Part shown: positions 16,978 through 25,243 of the stretch, in pieces
Numbering within the stretch: position 1 is the first letter of the stretch
How the letters are laid out: each line of letters begins with the position of its first letter
Assembly (NCBI RefSeq): GCF_021183825.1
Contig: NZ_CP089211.1
Span: 2,418,001-2,482,000 of the forward strand
DNA from: Sinomicrobium kalidii
GTDB taxonomy: Bacteria; Bacteroidota; Bacteroidia; Flavobacteriales; Flavobacteriaceae
Length of the DNA: 64,000 bases
Reading direction: 5' to 3'
Made by a program: the position numbers and the translations under genes
Notes under the pieces: generated by a model
Seen by the model: the letters and a program-made list of their open reading frames with translations, nothing else
What the model was told of the DNA's origin: nothing
Database searches by the model: none

Positions 16978-18004
16978 CAATGACTATGTTTACGAAAATG
17001 GAGCTTTACAGTTCTTCAATCATGCAGAAGGTTATGTAGAACCTAACGGTTCGGGAGGGTTCGACTACATATACCAGTATACAGATATATGGAACAACGT
17101 AAGGCTGTCATACTCAGATACTGATGGTAGTGGTACAATAGCTCAAAGCGAGATTAGACAAGAGCGAAATTTTTATCCCTTTGGACTTGAACATAAAGGC
17201 TATAATACAGTAATAAATGGAAGAAAGCATAATAAAGAAACTTTTCAAGACCAAGAATTTACAGAGGATTTAGGGTTAAATGTTCATGAGTGGAAATACC
17301 GTATAGGAGACCCAGCTATTGGTAGGTTCTGGCAAGTTGACCCATTGGCAGAAGATTATGTTTATAACTCAACCTATGCTTTTGCTGAAAACAAACTTGG
17401 TATGGGTATTGAATTAGAAGGTCTTGAAATAACAAGTTTTGATTTAAGGCAAACCCGAAGAGAAAAAGCTGTTCTGAAAGGCGAAATGACCAAGGAACAG
17501 TACATGGCTGAAAATAAAGCTGAAGCCACAGGAGCTTTAACGGGTCTTTCGGTTGTTCTTCCTGGTCCTGAAGATTTAGTTATAGCAGGCGTTGTGTCGA
17601 CTAAAGTAGGAGGGGCTATTTTGAAAGGATTAACCAAGATTTTTGGTAAAAGTAGCTCTAAAGCCGATGATGTTACGGAGATAATTATTGATGCAAATAA
17701 GCATCCTGAATCGGCCCAACATTTAGATGAAGCTATTCAAGCTGGCAAAAGTAATGAAGGAGTTATAGATAGAGCGGGGGCAGCAAATCGTAGAAAAGAG
17801 AATCTTAAAGGGACTAAAACGGAGAAAGGAAAAGATAGAGATGAAGCTCCGCCAGCTGTTATAAACACAGGTGAAAAAGCAAGTGTTAAAACTATAAATA
17901 GTTCTGATAACAGAGGTGCAGGAGGCTCAATAGGGCAGCAAATAAAGAACTTAAAAGAAGGGGAAAAAGTAAAAATAGTCCCTAAGAATTTAGAAAATAA
18001 ATAG
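16214..18004 (+). CDS. Orphan RHS cassette 4: RHS core plus NucA/NucB-type DNase toxin
   Basis: The RHS frame is open from 16206, and the nominal 596-codon start at 16214 is not a real translation start signal. The core follows the full-length gene closely, then a local variant leads to GRFWQVDPLAEDY and ELEG (400-403). After a helical linker, residues ~500-596 carry HPESAQHLDEAIQAG, a DRAGAANRRKENL stretch, the signature DRDEAPPAV and SSDNRGAGGSIGQQI. These are the hallmarks of the DNase NucA/NucB domain, a sporulation-type non-specific DNase fold used as a toxin tip in several systems. Immunity candidates follow after 4 nt. The whole cassette is bracketed by directly repeated REP-like elements. 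Confidence 0.85.
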   Translation: MNNQAEELIAENTYDDLGQLEQKKVGNTQSKPLQSINYAYNVRGWLKEINDADNLGNSLFGFQVNYNTSRSGAVPALYNGNIAETYWKTANDNTLRRYAYTYDALNRITSGLYNGGGHTNRYTLKDIAYDKNGNITQLTRNGAINTNASSFGEMDRLSYAYYNGGNFLVKVSDAANKTYGFKDGSNTDNDYGRDANGNTTRDRNKGITSIAYNHLNLPTRISFGTNKIDYIYDASGIKLEKAVTRGSSVTITEYANDYVYENGALQFFNHAEGYVEPNGSGGFDYIYQYTDIWNNVRLSYSDTDGSGTIAQSEIRQERNFYPFGLEHKGYNTVINGRKHNKETFQDQEFTEDLGLNVHEWKYRIGDPAIGRFWQVDPLAEDYVYNSTYAFAENKLGMGIELEGLEITSFDLRQTRREKAVLKGEMTKEQYMAENKAEATGALTGLSVVLPGPEDLVIAGVVSTKVGGAILKGLTKIFGKSSSKADDVTEIIIDANKHPESAQHLDEAIQAGKSNEGVIDRAGAANRRKENLKGTKTEKGKDRDEAPPAVINTGEKASVKTINSSDNRGAGGSIGQQIKNLKEGEKVKIVPKNLENK

Positions 18005-18008
18005 ATAA

Positions 18009-18638
18009 ATGAAACTGGACGAATTAATGAAACATAAAAGCTTGGATTTTGAACCCCAAGCTTTTTCATCTGATAATGAGAAATCCATAAAAGTTAGAGA
18101 TGCTAATTATTTAGAGTTTATAAAAGCATTTAACGGAGGATATTTTTATAATAACTCCTTGATTTTATTTGGTTTTTCCAAAGAAAAAAACAGCCAGTTC
18201 AATATTGTTTACATGAATGATGTTTTCAATGAACACTATCAAAATTTAGTAGAGGGCTTATATTTTTTTGGACAAGATGTGTTTGGAAACCCTTTTGCTT
18301 TTAAGGATGGAAAAATAGTTTTCTTTAACTTAGAATCTGGTGATTTAGAAATTATTGCCAATGATTTTGAGGAGTGGTTAGATGTGTTGTACAATGATTT
18401 GGATTATTACACAGGAAAATCACTAGCATTAGAATTAAGTGTCAATCAAAGAAAAGGGTTAGCTGTAGATAGGAGATTGTGTCCGAAATATCCTTTTATC
18501 TTAGGAGGAGATTATACGATTGCTAATTTAACTCTTAAAGATTATAGAGAGAATGTTGCCTATAACTCAGATATAGCAAAGCAAGTTTATAATTTACCAG
18601 AAGGAAGCAAAATAAAAATAGTGATAAAGAATGAATAA
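18009..18638 (+). CDS. SMI1/KNR4 (SUKH)-like immunity protein for the DNase tip
   Basis: The 209-aa cytosolic protein has no signal peptide or membrane segment. The sequence YLEFIKAFNGGYFYNNSLIL, then GLYFFGQDVFGNPFAF, IVFFNLESGD and DFEEWLDVLYND follow the order seen in SUKH-family immunity proteins (a GG turn, an LxxFGxDxxG motif, then a D/E-x-W helix). It starts 4 nt after the DNase stop. SUKH proteins commonly neutralise nuclease toxins by direct binding, which fits. The call is made on motif pattern rather than alignment. Confidence 0.65.
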   Translation: MKLDELMKHKSLDFEPQAFSSDNEKSIKVRDANYLEFIKAFNGGYFYNNSLILFGFSKEKNSQFNIVYMNDVFNEHYQNLVEGLYFFGQDVFGNPFAFKDGKIVFFNLESGDLEIIANDFEEWLDVLYNDLDYYTGKSLALELSVNQRKGLAVDRRLCPKYPFILGGDYTIANLTLKDYRENVAYNSDIAKQVYNLPEGSKIKIVIKNE

Positions 18639-19035
18639 GGTATTAGTGTTAATTTTCCTATTAGTTGGCCTTGCTTCTTGCTCCCAAAATTTGGATTGCA
18701 CTGGGTTTAAGCAAGGAGGTTTTATTATTCCAAATGATACAACACAAGGGACTACATCGTATAGAATTATAAGGAACGATACACTTCAAACAGAAATTGA
18801 TAGCGAAGGAGTGAAAAGATATTCTAAAATAAAATGGTTAAGCAATTGTCGTTACATATTGCTATATGATGAAGATAAAATGCCTTTAAATGATTTTCAA
18901 AAAAAAGTTAATAGTGTTGGAGGTGTTATAGTTGAAGTTATAAAAATAGAGGGTAACTGTTATCATTATACTTCTAATATAAAAGGAGACCCGTCTAGTG
19001 AGCAGATTAATGGGGTAATGTGTAAAGAGAAATAA
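18631..19035 (+). CDS. Small lipoprotein behind cassette 4
   Basis: The 134-aa protein overlaps the preceding gene by 8 nt. The lipobox is GLASC (residues 13-17). The mature part has five further cysteines (for example LDCTGFKQGGF and WLSNCRYILL) and could be disulphide-stabilised. It has no recognised domain. It may be a second immunity factor, or a gene left from another cassette, since a nuclease needs a cytosolic partner and one is already present. Confidence 0.55.
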   Translation: MNKVLVLIFLLVGLASCSQNLDCTGFKQGGFIIPNDTTQGTTSYRIIRNDTLQTEIDSEGVKRYSKIKWLSNCRYILLYDEDKMPLNDFQKKVNSVGGVIVEVIKIEGNCYHYTSNIKGDPSSEQINGVMCKEK

Positions 19036-19044
19036 GATAAGAAT

Positions 19045-19095
19045 CCCGCTCTACGAAGTGTTATAAGCTCTGCGAATGTCTCCGACTTCGCAGCC
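19045..19095. repeat. REP-like element upstream of the broken transposase
   Basis: CCCGCTCTACGAAG is followed by AGCTCTGCGAATGTC and TCCGACTTCGCAGCC. GCTCTGCGAA pairs with TTCGCAG. It repeats 16154-16204 in the same orientation and is an inverted partner of 19875-19903. Confidence 0.8.
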
Positions 19096-19126
19096 TTTTA
19101 CATGTGAATGAAAGACAGTATATGAA

Positions 19127-19143
19127 GCCCCTCTGAGAGGGGC
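19127..19143. repeat. GC-rich hairpin
   Basis: GCCCCTC-TGA-GAGGGGC is a perfect 7-bp stem with a 3-nt loop. It lies between the last toxin cassette and the transposase relic. It lacks a T run directly after the stem, so it may be another repeat element rather than a terminator. Confidence 0.5.
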
Positions 19144-19210
19144 CTCCAAAGCAAAGTTTTACAGCCTTAGTTATATTTTTTTGTAACTTACCTTTAAAAG
19201 GAACAAAGTT

Positions 19211-19813
19211 ATGCCATAAGGATATAACATACGTGACGCTTCCAAACTACACTTTGTTACCCTGACTGTAGTGGATTGGATTGATGTATTTACAAGGAAA
19301 GTTTATAAAGACTGTATATTGGACAGCTTACGGTTTTGCATGGCAAATAAAGGCATGGTACTGTTCGGATATGTTATTATGAGTAACCATTTACACATGC
19401 TCGTACAATCCGGAAGCGGGGATTTATCGGGATTGCTCCGGGATTTTAAGAAATTTACAGCCAAAACTATTCTGAAAAAAATACAAACCGGGCCGGAAAG
19501 CAGGAGAGAGTGGATGCTGGAACGGTTTGCCAGGGCAGCCGGCAGGCATTCGAGGAACAAAACATATCAATTCTGGAAGTATGGTAATCACCCTGAAGAG
19601 GTTTACAGTGAATAATTCCTGTGGTCCAAGTTAGACTATATTCATTTAAATCCTGTAAGAGCCGGGATTGTAGAGCGTGCCGGGGATTATATATATTCAA
19701 GTGCTGGTCATTATATCCATGGCAGGGGAGTTTTGGAGGGGATCACCCTGGCCGCGAACCCGGTTGTTGATGTGCTTAAGCCTTCTTCATTTACAAAGTC
19801 TTTGCGGCAATAA
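19211..19813 (+). pseudogene. REP-associated tyrosine transposase (Y1/HUH), broken by two in-frame stops
   Basis: One frame of 201 codons runs from ATG at 19211 to TAA at 19811-19813, interrupted only by TAA at codon 3 (19217-19219) and TAA at 19613-19615. Reading through gives a full REP-associated transposase: FVTLTVVDWIDVFTRKVY near the start, then GYVIMSNHLHMLVQSG with the HxH (HUH) metal-binding motif, a DFKKFTAKTILKKI helix, WKYGNHPEEVYSE, and [15 protein letters not shown] near the end. These enzymes are single-copy housekeeping transposases that mobilise REP palindromes. Inverted REP elements flank this copy. Both stops replace ordinary codons without shifting frame, so decay is recent. 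Confidence 0.85.
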
Positions 19814-19874
19814 TATGGAGCGGGATATGCCTCGGAGAGGTGTTTGAGGTTTTTTCTTTTAGTTGGAGATTTTA

Positions 19875-19903
19875 GGCTGCGAAGTTGCAAACTTCGCAGA
19901 GCT
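19875..19903. repeat. REP palindrome downstream of the transposase relic, inverted orientation
   Basis: GGCTGCGAAGTTGCAAACTT runs into CGCAGAGCT. Its reverse complement matches 19066-19095 except in the central loop. Together the two elements bracket the transposase relic. Confidence 0.8.
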
Positions 19904-20091
19904 GTGGCAAAGTCTTTATGACGAAAAGGGCGGCGAATGGAGACCCCTTAATCAATAATGAATGACGAATAATGAATATCCAATGACGAAGTTTTGAGTT
20001 TCAGAAATCAGATCGTTTCTCCAACTTTACGATACTTCTGCATTCTGCGTTCGACATTCGGTATTCGAAATTTATAAATTACAAAAACACT
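19904..20091. other. Intergenic region with degenerate short repeats
   Basis: No coding signal is seen. AATGACGAATAATGAAT and CCAATGACGAAG are imperfect direct repeats of a short unit, followed by TTCGACATTCGGTATTCGAAA. This looks like decayed intergenic repeat sequence. The promoter of the prolyl oligopeptidase gene should lie here, but I cannot place it. Confidence 0.4.
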
Positions 20092-22290
20092 ATGAAAACA
20101 AAAGCCCTGGTCATTCCGGCCATACTGATCTGTAGCTGTACTCCTTCCGAAAAGAAAGAAGCCTCTCTTCCTCCTTATCCCGAGGCCCCTTCCGTGCCCG
20201 TGACAGAAAACTATTTTGGCAGGAGCATTAAAGACGACTACAGAAACCTTGAAAATCTGGAGGACAGCCTCACTTTAAATTGGTTTAAAGCACAGTCCGA
20301 ACACACCCAGGCAGTATTCAACAGGCTCTCGGGCAGGGATAAACTGATCGATAAAATGGAGGATTACGATAAACGAAAGCCATACGATACCTGGTATTAC
20401 AGGATTACGGGAGATGACCAGCATTTCTTTTTAAGGGAAGAAAGCGGGGAAAATGCCCCGAAATTATATTATCGGAAAAACTTTAATTCACCGGACGAAC
20501 TTGTTTTCGACTCTAAAGACTTTAAACCGGACGAAGGACATGAATACAGGATCAATTATATAAAACCCAGTTGGGACGGGGCTTATGTCGCGGTAGCCCT
20601 GTCCTATGGCGGAGCTGAGATATCAGAGATGATCATTATCGATATGAAGACCCGTAAACCGCTTCCCCAGGTCATAGGCCACTGCTGGCCGTCCGATAGT
20701 GGCGGGATAAGCTGGCTTCCGGATAACAGCGGGTTTATCTATTTACATTACCCCGTAATTGATGCGAACTCCCCGTCTTTTCTGAAAGATATGAAATCGG
20801 TAGTTTATAAGATAGGTCAGGACCCTGAAAAGTTACATGTGATCTTTAGCCGGGAAACCCAGAAGGAGTTGAATATTTCCGAGGAGGATTTTCCCGGGGT
20901 TAGCATCGGGGATCGGAATGATAAATATATGCGCGGGAGAATCGGGGGTGCAACAGCTTATTTTGACTACTATTATGCTGATATCAAAGACCTGGGTACA
21001 GGGAAAATAGCGTGGAAAAGTCTCTACAAAAAAGAGGATAAAGTAAAACATGCGATTTTCAGGGGGGATTCTCTCCTATATCTTTCGGCTAAAAACGTTT
21101 CAAATTTCCGGATTTTAAGCAGCCCCTTAAACGGTCCTGCCGATCCGGATACCGATACCGTATTGGCCGATCCGAAGGAGAATGAAGTTATTAATGATTT
21201 TGAGGTTACATCAAACGGCATCTATTTTACGACCACTAAAAACGGGGTGGAAGGTAAATTATATCATATCGATGAAGGGAAAGAGAAAGAAATTAAATTA
21301 CCCAAAGTATCAGGGCGGGTGAACATTTCATCGAAAGGACTGTCCTATCCCGACCTGTGGGTATCCACGATGGGGTGGGTTAATGACTATATCAGGTATA
21401 AATACAACCCGGAAACCGGTGAATTTACCGAGCAAATGATCTCTCCGAACGGCGATTATCCCGAATTCAGGGATTTCGTGGTTAAAGAGTTATCCGTACC
21501 CTCTCATGACGGTAAGGATATTCCGCTTTCCGTTATTCATAAAAAGAATGTGGAATTAAACGGGGAAAATCCGACGCTTCTCTATGGATATGGTTCCTAT
21601 GGTCATTCGATATCCCCGTTCTTTTCACCGGCATGGCTCACCTGGGTCGAAGAAGGCGGGATCTTGTGTGTAGCCCATGTACGTGGCGGAGGAGAGAAAG
21701 GCGACCGGTGGTACCAGGATGGAAAGAAAGAGCGTAAGCCGAATACGTGGAAAGATCTTATTTCATGTACGGAATACATGATCAAAGAAGGTTATACATC
21801 GAACAGGAAAACAGTGATTAACGGAGGAAGTGCCGGCGGGATTCTCATTGGCCGGGCCATGACGGAAAGGCCCGACCTGTTTGCCGTTGCTATCCCGGAA
21901 GTCGGGGTGATGAATGCGCTGAGAGGTGAAAACGGCCCTAACGGACCCAATAACATAAAAGAGTTTGGTACGGCAAAAGATTCCCTGGAATGCATGGCAC
22001 TCATTGAAATGGACGCCTATCTGCATATTAAAGAAAATGAGAAGTACCCGGCAACATTAATTACCACGGGAATGAATGATCCGCGGGTAGTACCCTGGCA
22101 ACCGGGAAAATTTGCCGCCAAACTCCAAAAGAATAACGGTTCGGACAAACCCGTTATATTTTCGGTAGACTATGAATCGGGTCACGGTATGGGAGATTCC
22201 AAAGCGAAACAGTTTGAACAGCTTGCCAATACCTATGCTTTTGCCTTCTGGCAGACCGGTAAGAAGGATTACCGATACGGTAAAAATTAA
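20092..22290 (+). CDS. Prolyl oligopeptidase family serine peptidase (S9A), lipoprotein
   Basis: The 732-aa protein has a lipobox at LICSC (residues 12-16), so it is anchored in the envelope. The propeller region starts with DDYRNLENLEDS, typical of S9A enzymes. The C-terminal hydrolase domain has the nucleophile motif GGSAGG with Ser580, Asp663 in MNDPRVVPW and His698 in SGHGMGDSK, giving a complete triad. It should cleave short peptides after proline and supply amino acids from peptides in the periplasm. Length matches the family. It stands alone; neighbouring genes do not suggest a shared pathway. Confidence 0.92.
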   Translation: MKTKALVIPAILICSCTPSEKKEASLPPYPEAPSVPVTENYFGRSIKDDYRNLENLEDSLTLNWFKAQSEHTQAVFNRLSGRDKLIDKMEDYDKRKPYDTWYYRITGDDQHFFLREESGENAPKLYYRKNFNSPDELVFDSKDFKPDEGHEYRINYIKPSWDGAYVAVALSYGGAEISEMIIIDMKTRKPLPQVIGHCWPSDSGGISWLPDNSGFIYLHYPVIDANSPSFLKDMKSVVYKIGQDPEKLHVIFSRETQKELNISEEDFPGVSIGDRNDKYMRGRIGGATAYFDYYYADIKDLGTGKIAWKSLYKKEDKVKHAIFRGDSLLYLSAKNVSNFRILSSPLNGPADPDTDTVLADPKENEVINDFEVTSNGIYFTTTKNGVEGKLYHIDEGKEKEIKLPKVSGRVNISSKGLSYPDLWVSTMGWVNDYIRYKYNPETGEFTEQMISPNGDYPEFRDFVVKELSVPSHDGKDIPLSVIHKKNVELNGENPTLLYGYGSYGHSISPFFSPAWLTWVEEGGILCVAHVRGGGEKGDRWYQDGKKERKPNTWKDLISCTEYMIKEGYTSNRKTVINGGSAGGILIGRAMTERPDLFAVAIPEVGVMNALRGENGPNGPNNIKEFGTAKDSLECMALIEMDAYLHIKENEKYPATLITTGMNDPRVVPWQPGKFAAKLQKNNGSDKPVIFSVDYESGHGMGDSKAKQFEQLANTYAFAFWQTGKKDYRYGKN

Positions 22291-22542
22291 ACGCTTCCAT
22301 ATGACGAAGAGCACGATAAATATCAAAAACAATTTAAACATAGAATTGGTACAACGGGAGGAATGTACACCGGAGATAACGGGTTTTTGAATAATCTTAC
22401 TAACAAAAGCCTTAACAGGTACATCATACTTTTTGGTGCAGAGCGTGAAGCGCTCCTGAAAATGGCGGTGAATTTCCTGTAAACCCCACTAAAATTCCCT
22501 ATTTTTACCCTATAGGTTTTAGGTCCAACAAAACACAGGTTT

Positions 22543-23265
22543 ATGAACAAAAAATATTACTCCTTTCTTTTTATTGTACTATTCATTAGCTGCAAAAGCA
22601 TTACCGTCAACAACCAGTTCCAGCGGACTACAACAGAACCCCTGGAGCTGGGGGTTATCGGCTTGCATGAAGACTATTACCCCAATGACCGTTTTTCCAT
22701 GACTACCGTGCCGGAACTGGACAAGAAAATCCGGGTAAAAGTGGTGAAAAACACCTTTAACAAAAGAAAGTTCAATGCCTATCTGAAGGCCTCCCCCGAA
22801 AACCGGATGCAGTTGCAGTACGTCGATTCCCTGCCGGACAAGCCGGAATACGTATCCCTGCAACTTATCGACAATGTAACGCATGTGGAGGAACTCAATA
22901 AAGACAAAAACCTGGTGGATTACCTGAAACCACGGACCGATGCCTTTATGGTCACTTCCGTAGCTGCTGCATTACAGGGAATGCAATTGCAGTCCATGGC
23001 TACTGCAGAAAGTGTTTTCCTGGTGTATGATAAGGAGCTCAGAAAATATTACCTGGAAGTCAACAAAAGAGACAAGACCACAGCCAGCATACGTATGGAA
23101 GATATGGAAGTGTTTTCCTATGGATTGTCATTTTTCTGCTGGGCAGAAGATCAAAGGCGCCGGGTAGTGATAGGAGATATCATAGAAGAACATCACTCCT
23201 GTCCGGGCGATACGGAAAAAAAGGCTTCCGAAGTGAAAAAGAAAGTCAACTATTTTAAGCTGTAA
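22543..23265 (+). CDS. Lipoprotein of unknown function
   Basis: The 240-aa protein has a lipobox at LFISC (residues 13-17). The mature part has a conserved-looking GVIGLHEDYYPNDRFSM segment, a TDAFMVTSVAAALQGMQL helix, and a second cysteine-containing segment, GLSFFCWAEDQRRRVVIGD. No domain is recognised. The next gene begins 3 nt after the stop, so they are probably co-transcribed. Confidence 0.7.
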   Translation: MNKKYYSFLFIVLFISCKSITVNNQFQRTTTEPLELGVIGLHEDYYPNDRFSMTTVPELDKKIRVKVVKNTFNKRKFNAYLKASPENRMQLQYVDSLPDKPEYVSLQLIDNVTHVEELNKDKNLVDYLKPRTDAFMVTSVAAALQGMQLQSMATAESVFLVYDKELRKYYLEVNKRDKTTASIRMEDMEVFSYGLSFFCWAEDQRRRVVIGDIIEEHHSCPGDTEKKASEVKKKVNYFKL

Positions 23266-23268
23266 ATT

Positions 23269-24252
23269 ATGATGCCGTCAATTCAGAATATAAAAAGTTA
23301 CTTTATAAGTGGTGTACAGTTCATACTGTTGGGTGTGGTGATCACAGGTTGTGATGATATTACGGAAATTCCCGATATATCCGACAAGGAAGTCCTTCTT
23401 ATTGCCCCTGCGGACGGGACAACGGTAAGGGGCAATGCCGTTACCTTTACCTGGCAACCCGTGGAAGATGCAGAATCTTACATATTACAGGTAGCCACTC
23501 CCGGTTTTCCCAATGCATCCCAGGTGGTCATAGATCACACGATCGAAAGGGACACCTCAGATAACTCCCTGGCCACATCTTACAGCAAGGAAATGCTGCC
23601 TAACACTTACGAATGGCGGGTAAAGGCCGTAAACAGCGGTTATGAAACTCCTTTTTCCACAAATGCCTTTACATTGACCGAAAGCGATGGCTTTTCCGAA
23701 AATACAGTGATATTAAATGCTCCGGAGGATAACCAGGTAACCAATGAAGCAGAGATTACACTCTCGTGGAGTGCCATAACGGAAGCTACCGGTTACCGCA
23801 TACAAATACTGGATGACAGTGAAAGTGTGGTACAGGAGGAAGAAACTGCCGAAACTTCCCTGGAAGTCACTTTTGAAGAAGGCGGTTTTACCTGGCAGGT
23901 AAGGGCTGAGAAGGATGCGGAAAGCACCCTGTACAGCTCCAGGGAGATATTGGTAGATCTGACCGTTCCCAATACTCCGGCACTGACCGCACCCGCAGAT
24001 GACAGCGCCACTGGCGATACGGAAATTACCTTTAGCTGGAACAGGGAGAATGTACCCGGGAGTGCCGAATACGACAGGATTTCCGTTTACAGTGACGAAA
24101 GCCTTGAAACCCTGGTTACAGAAGAAGACGTGAATACTAAAACCTTTACTGCTACCCTTGAAGAAGGTACGTATTACTGGAATGTACAAAGCTTTGACAG
24201 GGCAGGAAATGAAGGGGGGGTATCCTCTACCTTTAGTTTTACTATAAACTAA
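23269..24252 (+). CDS. Lipoprotein with three FN3-like modules
   Basis: The 327-aa protein has a lipobox at VITGC (about residues 24-28). Three repeats of ~90 residues each begin with a LxxPADG or LNAPEDN motif and contain FTWQPVEDAESYILQV, LSWSAITEATGYRIQI or FSWNRENVPGSAEYD, then a YxWRVKA/WQVRA/YWNVQS strand. This is the fibronectin type III-like pattern of Bacteroidota surface proteins. It may bind carbohydrate or protein on the outside. It follows the previous lipoprotein by 3 nt. Confidence 0.75.
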   Translation: MMPSIQNIKSYFISGVQFILLGVVITGCDDITEIPDISDKEVLLIAPADGTTVRGNAVTFTWQPVEDAESYILQVATPGFPNASQVVIDHTIERDTSDNSLATSYSKEMLPNTYEWRVKAVNSGYETPFSTNAFTLTESDGFSENTVILNAPEDNQVTNEAEITLSWSAITEATGYRIQILDDSESVVQEEETAETSLEVTFEEGGFTWQVRAEKDAESTLYSSREILVDLTVPNTPALTAPADDSATGDTEITFSWNRENVPGSAEYDRISVYSDESLETLVTEEDVNTKTFTATLEEGTYYWNVQSFDRAGNEGGVSSTFSFTIN

Positions 24253-24342
24253 ATAGAAGGCTCTGCCGGGAGACTGAGTAAACTCCGGAACCGGCTCCTT
24301 AAAAACAATTAGGGTATACATCAACCAAAACACAATATAATT

Positions 24343-25236
24343 ATGGACAGCTATAGTTTAAACAGGGGAAAAATAAACGGGATGTTTTTTATGATGTTCA
24401 TCCTTTGTTTTTCATTGTACGGCCAGAATTACAACCCTTTAAGCTATCATTTTAACGGAACCCCGGATCACGGGATAAAGATCAGGACCAATATTCCTTT
24501 TCAGGATGGTGTGGGAATGCCTACGGTTATATTAGAAGGATTTGAATATCAACGAGGGAATATTATAGACATAAAACTGAATTGGTATGTGTTCCATGGT
24601 GAGTTTATTAGGTCAAATGCATCGTCGTCAGGTTCTTATACCCCTGAAATTAAGCTGGCTAATGATAACGGAAAAATATCCATATATATTAACGATAGGA
24701 AATATTTTTCCAGGTTTAATATTCGGGTTTTTGCTCAAGGTAGAGGAGAAACTCCTTCCATGTTTGAAAACTGGGTAGCTGTAGATGAACCCATATCCGG
24801 GGATAATATTGTAAGTGTGCCCTACAAAAACAAGTTTTCTCCGGAAATTGTCTCTACTGCTTCAGGGAATGTGGGAATAGGTACGGCAAGCCCGGACGCT
24901 AAACTTACCGTAAAGGGAAAAATCCATGCACAGGAAGTAAAAGTGGATTTGGGAGGGGCCATCGCCCCGGATTATGTTTTTGAGGAAGATTATGATCTGC
25001 CTTCCCTGAAGGAAATCCGTGAATATATTCTTCGAAAGGGCCATCTGCCTGAGATTCCTTCAGCTGAAGAGATGAAGGAACACGGCATTAACCTGAACGA
25101 AATGAACCTGAAACTGCTGAAAAAAATAGAAGAATTAACACTTTATACCATTCGCCAGGAAGAAAGGATAGATGCTCTGGAAAAGCAAAATAAAGAGATA
25201 ACGGGATTGTTACAACAATTACCGGATCAGGAATAG
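24343..25236 (+). CDS. GIGT fibre-like protein with C-terminal coiled coil (copy 3), next to the pilus-like operon
   Basis: The 297-aa protein is chosen from the ATG at 24343; a hydrophobic segment (residues ~13-26, FFMMFILCFSLYGQ) would be a signal peptide with a long n-region, and ATG at 24382 is an alternative start. The N-terminal half is beta-rich. From residue ~175 comes NVGIGTASPDAKLTVKG, then HAQEVKVDL, DYVFEEDYDL, GHLPEIPSAEEM and NLNEMNLKLLKKIEELTLY, ending in a coiled coil. This C-terminal module is the same as in the two fibre proteins beside the RHS genes. The stop lies 7 nt before the next gene, a GspC/PilP-like protein, suggesting co-transcription with the pilus-like machinery. 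Confidence 0.78.
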   Translation: MDSYSLNRGKINGMFFMMFILCFSLYGQNYNPLSYHFNGTPDHGIKIRTNIPFQDGVGMPTVILEGFEYQRGNIIDIKLNWYVFHGEFIRSNASSSGSYTPEIKLANDNGKISIYINDRKYFSRFNIRVFAQGRGETPSMFENWVAVDEPISGDNIVSVPYKNKFSPEIVSTASGNVGIGTASPDAKLTVKGKIHAQEVKVDLGGAIAPDYVFEEDYDLPSLKEIREYILRKGHLPEIPSAEEMKEHGINLNEMNLKLLKKIEELTLYTIRQEERIDALEKQNKEITGLLQQLPDQE

Positions 25237-25243
25237 GGACGGA

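Noticed and set aside
1..19100. Type VI secretion locus
   Set aside because: No Hcp, VgrG, PAAR, sheath or baseplate genes are present; signal peptides on the RHS halves argue against T6SS loading.
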